Assembly: GCA_963710715.1 (NCBI GenBank)
Contig: CAVQBL010000013.1
Location: 62,001-126,000 of the forward strand
Source of the DNA: CAVQBL01 sp963710715
GTDB lineage: Bacteria > Pseudomonadota > Gammaproteobacteria > DSM-16500
Length of the DNA: 64,000 bases
Direction of reading: 5' to 3'
Shown: in pieces, positions 49,849-57,902 of the stretch
Position numbering within the stretch: the first letter of the stretch is position 1
Layout: each line of letters starts with the position of its first letter
Notes under the pieces: model-generated
Seen by the model: the letters and a program-made list of their open reading frames with translations, nothing else
Database searches by the model: none
What the model was told of the DNA's origin: nothing
Translations under genes and position numbers: made by a program

Positions 49849-52130
49849 TGAATGCGATCACTATCAGTCTCGTTGGTAATCCTAACTGTGGTAAAACAAC
49901 ATTATTTAATGCATTAACCGGTTCGCGCCAGCGTGTGGGTAATTGGCCCGGGGTCACAGTTGAGCGCAAAAGTGGTTTTTTTAAACATCAAAATACAACC
50001 ATAGAAGTCGTTGACTTGCCAGGAACGTATTCTTTAACGACAGTGTCCGAGGCTTCTATTGATGAGCGGATTGCCTGTGAATATATTCTGAATCGCAGAG
50101 CGGATGTCATTGTCAATATCATTGATGCAAGTAACCTTGAGCGTCATCTTTATTTAACCACGCAGCTGATCGAAATGCGTGTCCCTATGATTGTGGCGCT
50201 CAACATGATGGATGTAGCGCAACAGCGGCAGATGAAAATTTTGTTGGATACACTTCAAAAGCGCTTGGGCTGCTCTGTGGTGGCATTAGAAGCGCATAAA
50301 GGGAAGGGAATAAAAGAATTAAAACAAAAAATTGCAGAAATTGCCAAGGCACAACAACCCAATGAAACAATTATTCCTTATCCTAAATTAATTACTGAAA
50401 CTATCGAGAATCTTGCTAAAAAGATAACAAAAACACACAGCAATATTTCAAACACTTGGTTGTCCATGCGTTTGCTTGAAGAGGATCTCTTTGCGCGCAG
50501 TTTGGTGCAGTCTATTGCTGCAGAATATATTTCCTCTTGTCAAAAGCGCATTTGCGAAACGTTAGGTGAAGACACAGATATTTTATTAGCGGATGCGCGC
50601 TATCGTTTTATTCATACTTTAGTTGCCGAATGTCTGTTAAAAGATCAAATGCATACGTCAACGTGGACGGCGCGCATTGATCAAGTTGTATTGAATCGCA
50701 TTCTTGGCATACCTCTGTTTCTTTTTATGATGTATTTCATGTTTTTATTTGCAATTAATATTGGCGGTGCATTTCAAGGTTTTTTTGATATCGCGGGCAA
50801 TACGATTTTTGTGGATGGTTTAGCTTACGGATTAGCTCACATGGGTACGCCGCATTGGTTAATCGCATTACTTGCCAATGGGATAGGCAAAGGGATTACT
50901 ACGGTTTTGACATTTATTCCCGTGATTGGCGCTTTATTTTTATTTTTGACGTTATTAGAAGATTCCGGCTACATGACACGCGCTGCATTTGTAGTCGATC
51001 GTTTGATGCGTGCCATGGGATTACCTGGTAAATCATTTGTCCCCATGATCGTAGGGTTTGGATGCAATGTTCCTGCTGTGATGGCAACACGTACCTTGGA
51101 TAATAAACGTGATCGTATTTTGACAGTGATGATGGCTCCATTCATGTCTTGCGGTGCACGCTTAGCTATTTATGCTGTGTTTATTGCAGCATTTTTCCCC
51201 ACAGGAGGTCAGAATATAGTGTTTGCTTTATATCTGATCGGCATTGGTATGGCGATGCTCACTGGAGTCATGTTGCGTAACACTGTTTTAAAAGGTGATC
51301 CAGCGCCTCTCATTATGGAATTGCCTCCCTATCATGTGCCGCGTGTTAAAACATTATTGCTGCATACTTGGCAGCGACTGAAAAGTTTTGTATTTCGTGC
51401 AGGTAAATTGATTGTTCCCATCTGTGTTTTAATTGGATTGTTAAATACATTAAATTTACACGGTGTGTTAAATAGTAATGCAGGTGACGCTGGTTCTTTA
51501 CTTTCTATTTTGGGGCGCTGGGTTACCCCGATTTTTTCTCCTATGGGAATTTCAGCAGAGAATTGGCCCGCAACAGTGGGTTTAGTGACGGGAATATTAG
51601 CCAAAGAAGTCGTGGTTGGAACATTGAATACACTTTATAGTCAAGTTGGGCATCTCTCGACGTTGCCCGCGGAAGCGTTTAATTTCTGGGGCGGTTTGCA
51701 TGATGCATTGTTATCCATTCCCGCGAGTTTAGGTGAACTGGGTCATGCATTAGGTAACCCAGTGTTAGCTAAAGCGCCCGTACATACTTTAAATCAAGAT
51801 GTCTATGGCGTGATGTATCAACATTTCGATGGCCAAGTGGGTGCGATGGCATATTTATTATTTGTTTTACTGTATTTCCCCTGTGTTTCCACCATGGCTG
51901 TGATGTTACGTGAATTAAATCGTGGTTGGACATTATTTTCTGCATTGTGGACAACGGGTATAGCTTATTGTGTTGCAGTTGCGTTTTATCAGACAGCAAC
52001 ATTGATGCGTCATCCGATTTCTTCGCTGCTTTGGTTAGGAGGAATCATCATGGTTGTGGGTATGACAGTCATGGGAATAAAAATGTTAACTGTTTCACCT
52101 CTTAAACAACAAAGTAGGGCTATGGCATGA
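49848..52130 (+). CDS. feoB: FeoB, ferrous iron transporter
   Basis: 760 residues. An N-terminal G domain with G1 GNPNCGKTTLFNALTG, G3 DLPGTYSL and G4 NMMD, a GDI-like linker, and two gate-type membrane regions with FVPMIVGFGCNVPAVMATRT, MMAPFMSCGARLAIYAVFI and GILAKEVVVGTLNTLYSQ. Imports Fe2+ through the inner membrane, important under microaerobic or intracellular conditions. Overlaps feoC by 4 bp. Confidence 0.98.
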   Translation: MNAITISLVGNPNCGKTTLFNALTGSRQRVGNWPGVTVERKSGFFKHQNTTIEVVDLPGTYSLTTVSEASIDERIACEYILNRRADVIVNIIDASNLERHLYLTTQLIEMRVPMIVALNMMDVAQQRQMKILLDTLQKRLGCSVVALEAHKGKGIKELKQKIAEIAKAQQPNETIIPYPKLITETIENLAKKITKTHSNISNTWLSMRLLEEDLFARSLVQSIAAEYISSCQKRICETLGEDTDILLADARYRFIHTLVAECLLKDQMHTSTWTARIDQVVLNRILGIPLFLFMMYFMFLFAINIGGAFQGFFDIAGNTIFVDGLAYGLAHMGTPHWLIALLANGIGKGITTVLTFIPVIGALFLFLTLLEDSGYMTRAAFVVDRLMRAMGLPGKSFVPMIVGFGCNVPAVMATRTLDNKRDRILTVMMAPFMSCGARLAIYAVFIAAFFPTGGQNIVFALYLIGIGMAMLTGVMLRNTVLKGDPAPLIMELPPYHVPRVKTLLLHTWQRLKSFVFRAGKLIVPICVLIGLLNTLNLHGVLNSNAGDAGSLLSILGRWVTPIFSPMGISAENWPATVGLVTGILAKEVVVGTLNTLYSQVGHLSTLPAEAFNFWGGLHDALLSIPASLGELGHALGNPVLAKAPVHTLNQDVYGVMYQHFDGQVGAMAYLLFVLLYFPCVSTMAVMLRELNRGWTLFSALWTTGIAYCVAVAFYQTATLMRHPISSLLWLGGIIMVVGMTVMGIKMLTVSPLKQQSRAMA

Positions 52131-52348
52131 GTTTACTCGCGATTAAAAATCATATGATGAAAGTGAAAATCGCTAGTCTTTCGAATATTTGTATGTGCCT
52201 TAAAATAGATCCAGATTTGCTGCGGAATATGTTGGCTCATTGGATGCGTAAAGGTAAAATTCGTAAATGCATGAAAACCCCTGCGTGTGGTACCAAATGT
52301 ATGCAGTGCAGTTCATTAACGACTGAGCTTTATGAGTGGTGTAGTTAA
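52127..52348 (+). CDS. feoC: FeoC-like winged-helix protein
   Basis: 73 residues. A winged helix (IASLSNICMCLKIDPDLLRN, MLAHWMRKGKIRKC) is followed by a cysteine cluster (CMKTPACGTKCMQC) that could bind an Fe–S cluster. FeoC regulates or stabilises FeoB. Translationally coupled to feoB by ATGA. Confidence 0.88.
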   Translation: MSLLAIKNHMMKVKIASLSNICMCLKIDPDLLRNMLAHWMRKGKIRKCMKTPACGTKCMQCSSLTTELYEWCS

Positions 52349-52402
52349 CACTAAATTTCGCTATACTTAACTCTACTGCTTCACATATGAAAAGGCTTGG
52401 CC

Positions 52403-53188
52403 ATGGCGGATCCAACACCAATATTAATGCAAGCTATTCCTGATCAGGTTATCAACGCAGGTGCTGCATACGGACCTTTTGACTTAAATGCTTTTTTCCA
52501 ATTTCCTCCCGAAAGCGAAAATATACGTTTTATTGCTGAGTTGTCCACCGGCGCTGCGTTGCCAAAAGGGCTTATTTGTACAAGTGAAGGGATGCTAACA
52601 GGAATTCCTGCCAAGGGCACCGAAGGATCCTATGGAATAGTAGTGATTATTGAAGTGGATGGAGTTGCTGCTCTCACAACACAATTTAATTTTACGATTA
52701 AATCTAGAATTGCTTCTGAAGGAGATAATTTTTTTTCCAATTTCAAAACGCAAATCTGGGGAGCACTGGCGCAAGATCTTCCCATTCCTGATTTAAGTTT
52801 TTTTGATCGACCCATTACTGCCGATGAAATTAATTATTTACTGCAACGTTGGGCAGCGCTGACTATTTTAGATACCCATAATTTAAATGCTCGCACTGAA
52901 AAAAAACTTTTACAATTAGAAGGAGCGAGCAAACATTATAATATTTACGATTGCGGAAACTGCTTAATCGGTGCGCCAAAAGATTTATATTCTTATGAAA
53001 GAACTACAGCAGATGCATTGCAAACCGCCCGTGTTATGGCGCGTGAAGTATACAACCGCGGCTGGTCAATTGAGATAAAAACGTTTGACGATAGAATGGA
53101 ACGCGTTGCCATGGATGAGTTACATCAGTTGGGTGAGCAGCATGGTAAGCATTTAGAGATCATGCCTTCTCCAAAGGCGGGGAGTTGA
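52403..53188 (+). CDS. Protein with a putative Ig-like (He_PIG) domain and unknown C-terminal domain
   Basis: 261 residues from ATG 52403. Residues 5–105 read like a He_PIG cadherin-type Ig domain (IPDQVINAGAAYGPFDLNAF, LPKGLICTSEGMLTGIPAKG, FNFTIKS), normally an extracellular fold. Yet there is no signal peptide. The C-terminal 130 residues (ITADEINYLLQRWAALTILD, YDCGNCLIGAPKDLYSYERT, GWSIEIKTFDDRMERVAMDE) are unfamiliar. It might be exported by a dedicated system. Stands between feoC and tpiA. Confidence 0.65.
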   Translation: MADPTPILMQAIPDQVINAGAAYGPFDLNAFFQFPPESENIRFIAELSTGAALPKGLICTSEGMLTGIPAKGTEGSYGIVVIIEVDGVAALTTQFNFTIKSRIASEGDNFFSNFKTQIWGALAQDLPIPDLSFFDRPITADEINYLLQRWAALTILDTHNLNARTEKKLLQLEGASKHYNIYDCGNCLIGAPKDLYSYERTTADALQTARVMAREVYNRGWSIEIKTFDDRMERVAMDELHQLGEQHGKHLEIMPSPKAGS

Positions 53189-53249
53189 ACCGTAAACACA
53201 AAAGTTTCTATTTGGCATTATATCGCCTTAAATATTGCAGGATCAGCTT

Positions 53250-54005
53250 ATGCGTAAACCGATAGTAGCAGGCAATTGGAAAATGAATGGCACACGCTCT
53301 CAAGCCGAGAGTTTGGTGACAGCCATTAAACAAGGCGCAAAAACACTTTCAAATGTGGATATCGTTATTTTCCCGAGTTTTGTATATTTGCCTACGGTGG
53401 AAAGCCTGTTGGTAGATACAACAGTTGCCTTTGGAGCGCAAAATCTTTATTTGGGAGCATCTGGAGCATTTACGGGTGAAGTCTCAGGTCCCATGCTGGT
53501 AGAATTCGGTTGCCGGTATGTTTTGGTGGGCCATTCAGAACGGCGCATGGTATTTCATGAAGATTTAGCATTGATTGCTGCTAAATTTAAAGCTGCTTTA
53601 GCAGTGAAGTTAAAACCCATTTTATGTATAGGTGAAACCTTAGCTCAGCGTGAAAAGGGTGAAACTGAACGAGTGATACAAGAGCAGTTAGAGTCTGTGA
53701 TTAATGCGGCAGACATAGACGCTTTTCGTCAAGCTATTATTGCTTATGAACCGGTCTGGGCAATTGGAACGGGGTTGACAGCGACCCCAGAGCAAGCACA
53801 AGAAGTGCATGCTTTTATCCGCCGTTTACTTGCACAGCATAGTAAAGATATAGCAAATAGGACACAACTACTTTACGGCGGCAGCGTTAAAGCGGATAAT
53901 GCACCAGGATTATTTGCTATGCCGGATATTGATGGTGCATTAGTGGGTGGCGCATCCCTGGAAGCTAAGAGCTTTTTGGCAATTTGCCAGGCGGCAATAA
54001 ATTAG
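53250..54005 (+). CDS. tpiA: Triosephosphate isomerase
   Basis: 251 residues from ATG 53250 (MRKPIVAGNWKMNGTRSQAE). Interconverts DHAP and glyceraldehyde 3-phosphate. The catalytic Lys is in AGNWKMNG, His in VGHSERR and Glu in AYEPVWAIGTGLTATP (with loop 6), and the phosphate loops are YGGSVKADN and GALVGGASL. Upstream of secG by 15 bp. Confidence 0.97.
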   Translation: MRKPIVAGNWKMNGTRSQAESLVTAIKQGAKTLSNVDIVIFPSFVYLPTVESLLVDTTVAFGAQNLYLGASGAFTGEVSGPMLVEFGCRYVLVGHSERRMVFHEDLALIAAKFKAALAVKLKPILCIGETLAQREKGETERVIQEQLESVINAADIDAFRQAIIAYEPVWAIGTGLTATPEQAQEVHAFIRRLLAQHSKDIANRTQLLYGGSVKADNAPGLFAMPDIDGALVGGASLEAKSFLAICQAAIN

Positions 54006-54020
54006 AAAGAGGTATTTTTA

Positions 54021-54338
54021 ATGTATCAATTTATTTTAATCATACATGTATTATCAGCAGTGTGTCTCGTTGCTTTAGTGCTTGTTCAGCAAGGCAAAGG
54101 CGCAACCATGGGTGCTGCATTTGGGAGTGGAGCTTCGCAGACGGTGTTTGGTAGCCGTGGTACCGGATCATTTTTGCTGAAAGTGACAGTGGGTTTTGTG
54201 GTGCTGTTTTTTGCGACGAGTGTGGGTTTAAATTACATGGCAAGCCAAGCAGTGAAACAGGAGCAGCAAATTGTATTGCCAGCGCCGGTAAAAAATACTC
54301 CTGCGCCTGTGTCGCCGAGTAGTATACCTAGTAAATAA
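54021..54338 (+). CDS. secG: Protein-export membrane protein SecG
   Basis: 105 residues with two membrane helices (ILIIHVLSAVCLVALVLVQQ, VGFVVLFFATSVGLNYMAS) around the conserved GKGATMGAAFGSGASQTVFG segment. Part of the SecYEG translocon. Followed 19 bp later by tRNA-Leu and nuoA, a conserved order in gammaproteobacteria. Confidence 0.96.
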   Translation: MYQFILIIHVLSAVCLVALVLVQQGKGATMGAAFGSGASQTVFGSRGTGSFLLKVTVGFVVLFFATSVGLNYMASQAVKQEQQIVLPAPVKNTPAPVSPSSIPSK

Positions 54339-54357
54339 AGGTATTTTTTTATATCTA

Positions 54358-54442
54358 GCCGAAGTGGTGAAATTGGTAGACACGCCATCTTGAGGGGGTG
54401 GTGGCGCAAGCCGTGTCGGTTCGAGTCCGACCTTCGGCACCA
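54358..54442 (+). tRNA. tRNA-Leu (GAG), CCA encoded
   Basis: 85 nt with a long variable arm. Acceptor GCCGAAG/CTTCGGC, D arm with TGGTGAAATTGGTAGACA, anticodon loop TTGAGGG giving GAG, T arm GGTTCGAGTCC, discriminator A and encoded CCA. Sits between secG and nuoA. Confidence 0.95.
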
Positions 54443-54459
54443 TATATGGGGGGCCACCT

Positions 54460-54819
54460 GTGTTAGAAAATTACTTACCTATTCTCATTTTTATGATCGT
54501 AGGTGGTGCATTAGGCTGTGCAGCGCCTATCATTGGCTATCTTTTAAGCCCAAAGAAGCGCTCATATCCAGCAAAAACATCTCCTTATGAATGTGGCTTT
54601 GATGCATTCTCTGATGCACGCATGCCTTTTGATGTGCGATTTTATCTGATTGCTATCCTATTTATTGTCTTTGATCTCGAAACTGCATTCTTAGTCCCTT
54701 GGGCGGTTGTCTTTCGCAAACTGGGTTGGTTTGGAATGGCTGCTATGGGTATTTTTCTTGGTTTACTGGTGGTTGGTTTTATTTATGAGTGGAAAAAAGG
54801 GGCATTGGAATGGGAATGA
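54460..54819 (+). CDS. nuoA: NADH-quinone oxidoreductase subunit A
   Basis: 119 residues, start GTG 54460 after GGGGGG. Three membrane helices and the conserved PYECGFDAFSDARMPFDVRF loop with the quinone-site Cys. Membrane arm of respiratory complex I. First gene of the nuo operon; overlaps nuoB by 10 bp. Confidence 0.96.
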   Translation: MLENYLPILIFMIVGGALGCAAPIIGYLLSPKKRSYPAKTSPYECGFDAFSDARMPFDVRFYLIAILFIVFDLETAFLVPWAVVFRKLGWFGMAAMGIFLGLLVVGFIYEWKKGALEWE

Positions 54820-55286
54820 AAGAATTAAAAAGCCAAGGATTCCTGACGACCTCTCTCGATAAAATTTTAACGTGGGCACAAACCAGTTCCTTATGGCCAA
54901 TGACGTTCGGTTTAGCGTGCTGCGCGGTAGAAATGATGCATGCAGCTGCTTCACGTTACGATCTGGATCGTATGGGTGTTATTTTTCGTGCGAGTCCTAG
55001 GCAGTCTGATGTCATGATCGTAGCGGGAACACTCTGTAATAAAATGGCGCCAGCATTGCGCAAAGTCTATGACCAAATGGCAGAACCACGCTGGGTGATT
55101 TCAATGGGCTCGTGTGCAAATGGCGGTGGCTATTACCATTATTCTTATTCTGTTGTGCGTGGTTGCGATCGCATTGTTCCTGTTGATATTTATGTGCCAG
55201 GGTGTCCACCTACAGCAGAAGCGCTTTTATACGGTGTTATCCAATTGCAAAACAAAATTAAACGCGATAGAACTATTGAACGGTAA
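54810..55286 (+). CDS. nuoB: NADH-quinone oxidoreductase subunit B
   Basis: 158 residues from ATG 54810 (an ATG at 54816 is nearly as good). Holds the terminal [4Fe-4S] cluster N2: the tandem cysteines in GLACCAVEMM, then MGSCANGGGYYHYSY and YVPGCPPTAEAL. Passes electrons to quinone. Confidence 0.97.
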   Translation: MGMKELKSQGFLTTSLDKILTWAQTSSLWPMTFGLACCAVEMMHAAASRYDLDRMGVIFRASPRQSDVMIVAGTLCNKMAPALRKVYDQMAEPRWVISMGSCANGGGYYHYSYSVVRGCDRIVPVDIYVPGCPPTAEALLYGVIQLQNKIKRDRTIER

Positions 55287-55292
55287 TTAAAT

Positions 55293-55964
55293 ATGCATAT
55301 CGAAGCATTGAGTGCCAAAGTACATGAGCGATTTGCTTCGACCATTCGGCAATCTCAGATAGCAATCGGTCAATTAACGATTGAAATTGCACCAGAAAAT
55401 ATTCAAGAAGTCTGTTTGGCTTTACGTGATGATGCAGATTTTGCGTTTGATTTATTAATTGATGTGTGCGGTGTGGATTATCTTCAATACGGTCTGAGTG
55501 AGTGGGAAACACAATCTGCAACGGCGACCGGCTTTGAGCGTGGCGTAGAAGTGAATGTATTTAAAGAGCCACGTAAATTACCTACGCCACGTTTTGCAGC
55601 GGTTTATCATTTATTGTCTATCAAACATAATCATCGCATTCGCATACGTGCATTTTTAGAAGATGATGCACGCCCCACGATTTTTTCTGTTTTTAATATT
55701 TGGCCTGCTGCAAATTGGTTTGAACGCGAAGCATTCGATTTATTTGGTATTATGTTCGTTGGGCACCCCGATTTGCGCCGCATTTTGACAGATTATGGTT
55801 TTGCGGGACATCCATTCCGCAAAGATTTTCCTTTGATTGGCAAAGTAGAAGTGCGCTATGACGCCAAACTCAAAAGTGTTGTTTATGATCCTGTGAGTAT
55901 TCAACCGCGTGTACTCGAGCCAAAAGTTATCCGTGATGATAATCGTTACGAAGTGGGGAAATAA
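55293..55964 (+). CDS. nuoC: NADH-quinone oxidoreductase subunit C
   Basis: 223 residues. FDLLIDVCGVDYL, then VYHLLSIKHNHRIRIRAFLE, NWFEREAFDLFGIMFVGHPD and GHPFRKDFPLIG are the 30-kDa subunit signature. Not fused to NuoD, unlike E. coli NuoCD. Its stop is followed after one base by a foldback element. Confidence 0.97.
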   Translation: MHIEALSAKVHERFASTIRQSQIAIGQLTIEIAPENIQEVCLALRDDADFAFDLLIDVCGVDYLQYGLSEWETQSATATGFERGVEVNVFKEPRKLPTPRFAAVYHLLSIKHNHRIRIRAFLEDDARPTIFSVFNIWPAANWFEREAFDLFGIMFVGHPDLRRILTDYGFAGHPFRKDFPLIGKVEVRYDAKLKSVVYDPVSIQPRVLEPKVIRDDNRYEVGK

Positions 55965-55965
55965 T

Positions 55966-56146
55966 AGAGCTCTTCAGATAATTATTTTGGATTTTAGCAT
56001 CTCATCTTGCCATCATCTCAATGTGTTCTTCAATCGCAAAAGCTCGATGTACAAAGCAAGTACACCTGCGCTTTTGCTCGATCAGAACACATTGATCTAA
56101 TGGCAATCTGAGCGCTATAATCCAAAATAATTATCTGAAGAGCTCT
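55966..56146. mobile_element. 181-bp foldback (MITE-like) element filling the nuoC–nuoD gap
   Basis: The ends AGAGCTCTTCAGATAATTAT... and ...ATAATTATCTGAAGAGCTCT are inverted repeats matching 32 of 33 positions. The arms continue as imperfect inverted repeats over most of the length (CTTGCCAT / ATGGCAAT, CAATGTGTTCT / AGAACACATTG, GCAAAAGC / GCTTTTGC), so the whole can fold into one long hairpin. It has no coding capacity. It starts 1 bp after the nuoC stop and ends 2 bp before the nuoD start. A truncated relative is at 4541–4608. No target-site duplication is evident. Confidence 0.85.
56092..56121 (+). promoter_or_regulatory. Outward promoter in the foldback element, firing into nuoD
   Basis: TTGATC (56092–56097), an 18-bp spacer and TATAAT (56116–56121). 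Transcription would start near 56128, about 20 nt before the nuoD ATG. GAAGAG in the element's terminal repeat could serve as ribosome site. The same boxes at the same spacing are kept in the copy before the oxygenase gene. Confidence 0.6.
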
Positions 56147-56148
56147 AA

Positions 56149-57411
56149 ATGGAAAAAATACCTGAAATTCGTAACTACACATTTAATTTTGGTCCGCAGC
56201 ACCCTGCAGCACACGGTGTGTTACGCTTAATTTTAGAAGTCGATGGTGAAACCATTGTACGTGCAGACCCGCATATCGGCTTCTTACATCGCGCAACAGA
56301 AAAATTAGCTGAAAGCAAACCCTATAATCACACAATTGGATATATGGATCGCTTAGATTATGTTTCCATGATGTGCAATGAACATGGTTATGTGCTGGCA
56401 ATTGAAAAATTACTCGGAATTAAACCACCCATACGTGCGCAATATATTCGTGTCATGTTCGATGAAATTACCCGCGTTTTAAATCATTTATTGTGGCTGG
56501 GTGCACATGGATTAGATGTGGGTGCTATGTCCATGCTGTTGTATTGTTTTCGTGAGCGTGAAGATTTGCTGGATTGCTATGAAGCCGTATCCGGTACGCG
56601 TATGCATGCAACCTATTATCGTCCGGGTGGTGTGTACCGTGATCTGCCAGCACATATGCCAAAATATAAAGTGTCACGTTGGCATAACACTCAAGAAGTA
56701 GCAGCATGGAATGCGAATCGTGAAGGCTCGCTGCTGGATTTTATTTGGAGTTTTACCGAACGTTTTCCACAGCGAGTTAATGAGTATGAAAATTTGTTAA
56801 CCGATAATCGTATCTGGAAACAACGCACAGTCGGAGTAGGCGTGATTTCACCGGAGCGAGCGATCGCGTTAGGTTTTACCGGACCCATGCTGCGTGGCTC
56901 CGGTGTGGAATGGGATTTACGCAAAAAACAACCTTATGCAGTATATGATCAAGTTGATTTTGATATTCCTGTGGGGGTGCATGGCGATTGTTATGATCGT
57001 TATTTAGTGCGCGTTGAAGAAATGCGCCAATCCAATCGCATTATTCGTCAGTGTGTGGAATGGCTGCAGAATAATCCAGGCCCCGTCATGTTAGATAATC
57101 AAAAAATTGTTCCGCCTACACGTGTGGTCATGAAAGAAAGTATGGAAGCCATGATTCATCATTTTAAATTGATGACCGAAGGATATTGTTTACCAGAAGG
57201 TGAAGTTTACGCAGCTGTTGAACAGCCTAAAGGTGAATTTGGAATATATCTTGTTTCGGATGGTGCAAATAAGCCATATCGTTTGAAAATTCGCCCCGCA
57301 GGTTTTGCGCATTTAGCAGGCTTGGATGAATTGGTTCGTGGACATATGATTGCAGATGTCGTGACTATATTATCGAGTTTAGATATTGTGTTTGGAGAGA
57401 TTGATCGCTAA
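56149..57411 (+). CDS. nuoD: NADH-quinone oxidoreductase subunit D
   Basis: 420 residues, full-length 49-kDa subunit that builds the quinone cavity. NFGPQHPAAHGVLRLILEVD, DPHIGFLHRATEKLAESK, YMDRLDYVSMMCNEHGY and the C-terminal DIVFGEIDR. Its usual upstream region is replaced by the foldback element, so its promoter and ribosome site probably come from that element. Overlaps nuoE by one base. Confidence 0.97.
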   Translation: MEKIPEIRNYTFNFGPQHPAAHGVLRLILEVDGETIVRADPHIGFLHRATEKLAESKPYNHTIGYMDRLDYVSMMCNEHGYVLAIEKLLGIKPPIRAQYIRVMFDEITRVLNHLLWLGAHGLDVGAMSMLLYCFREREDLLDCYEAVSGTRMHATYYRPGGVYRDLPAHMPKYKVSRWHNTQEVAAWNANREGSLLDFIWSFTERFPQRVNEYENLLTDNRIWKQRTVGVGVISPERAIALGFTGPMLRGSGVEWDLRKKQPYAVYDQVDFDIPVGVHGDCYDRYLVRVEEMRQSNRIIRQCVEWLQNNPGPVMLDNQKIVPPTRVVMKESMEAMIHHFKLMTEGYCLPEGEVYAAVEQPKGEFGIYLVSDGANKPYRLKIRPAGFAHLAGLDELVRGHMIADVVTILSSLDIVFGEIDR

Positions 57412-57899
57412 TGACTGAGAAAATTACACTTTCTGCTGCTGCGCGAGAAACCATTGATAAATGGGTTACGCATTATCCACCGGAACAAAAACGTTCTGCT
57501 GTGTTAGAAGCCTTGCGTTTCGTGCAACAAGAAAATAATGGATGGTTAACAGAACCACTCATGAATGCGGTCGCGGATTATTTAAATATGCCCAAAATTG
57601 CAGTCTATGAAGTGGCATCATTTTATTCCCTGTTTAATCTCGAGCCTGTCGGGCGACATGTTATTAATGTTTGCAATAATATTTCTTGCATGCTGTCTGG
57701 TTCGCATCACATTATTGAGCACTTGCGCAAACGTTTGAGTATAGATCTCAATGAAACAACCCCTGATAAACGTTTTACACTGCGAGAAGTGGAATGTTTA
57801 GCTGCCTGTGTACGTGCACCGATGTTTCAGATTGGTAAAAAATATTATGAGCAGCTGACACCCGAAAAAGTCGATGCTATTTTGCAAGAGTTGGAGTAA
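57411..57899 (+). CDS. nuoE: NADH-quinone oxidoreductase subunit E
   Basis: 162 residues, thioredoxin-like [2Fe-2S] protein (N1a). Cluster ligands in VCNNISCML and ECLAACVRAP. ALRFVQQENNGWLTEPLMNA and VYEVASFYSLFNLEPVGRH are typical. Four bp before nuoF. Confidence 0.97.
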   Translation: MTEKITLSAAARETIDKWVTHYPPEQKRSAVLEALRFVQQENNGWLTEPLMNAVADYLNMPKIAVYEVASFYSLFNLEPVGRHVINVCNNISCMLSGSHHIIEHLRKRLSIDLNETTPDKRFTLREVECLAACVRAPMFQIGKKYYEQLTPEKVDAILQELE

Positions 57900-57902
57900 G
57901 AC

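Noticed and set aside
54228..54457. Minus-strand frames reading through tRNA-Leu
   Set aside because: They are the familiar false frames opposite a tRNA and secG.
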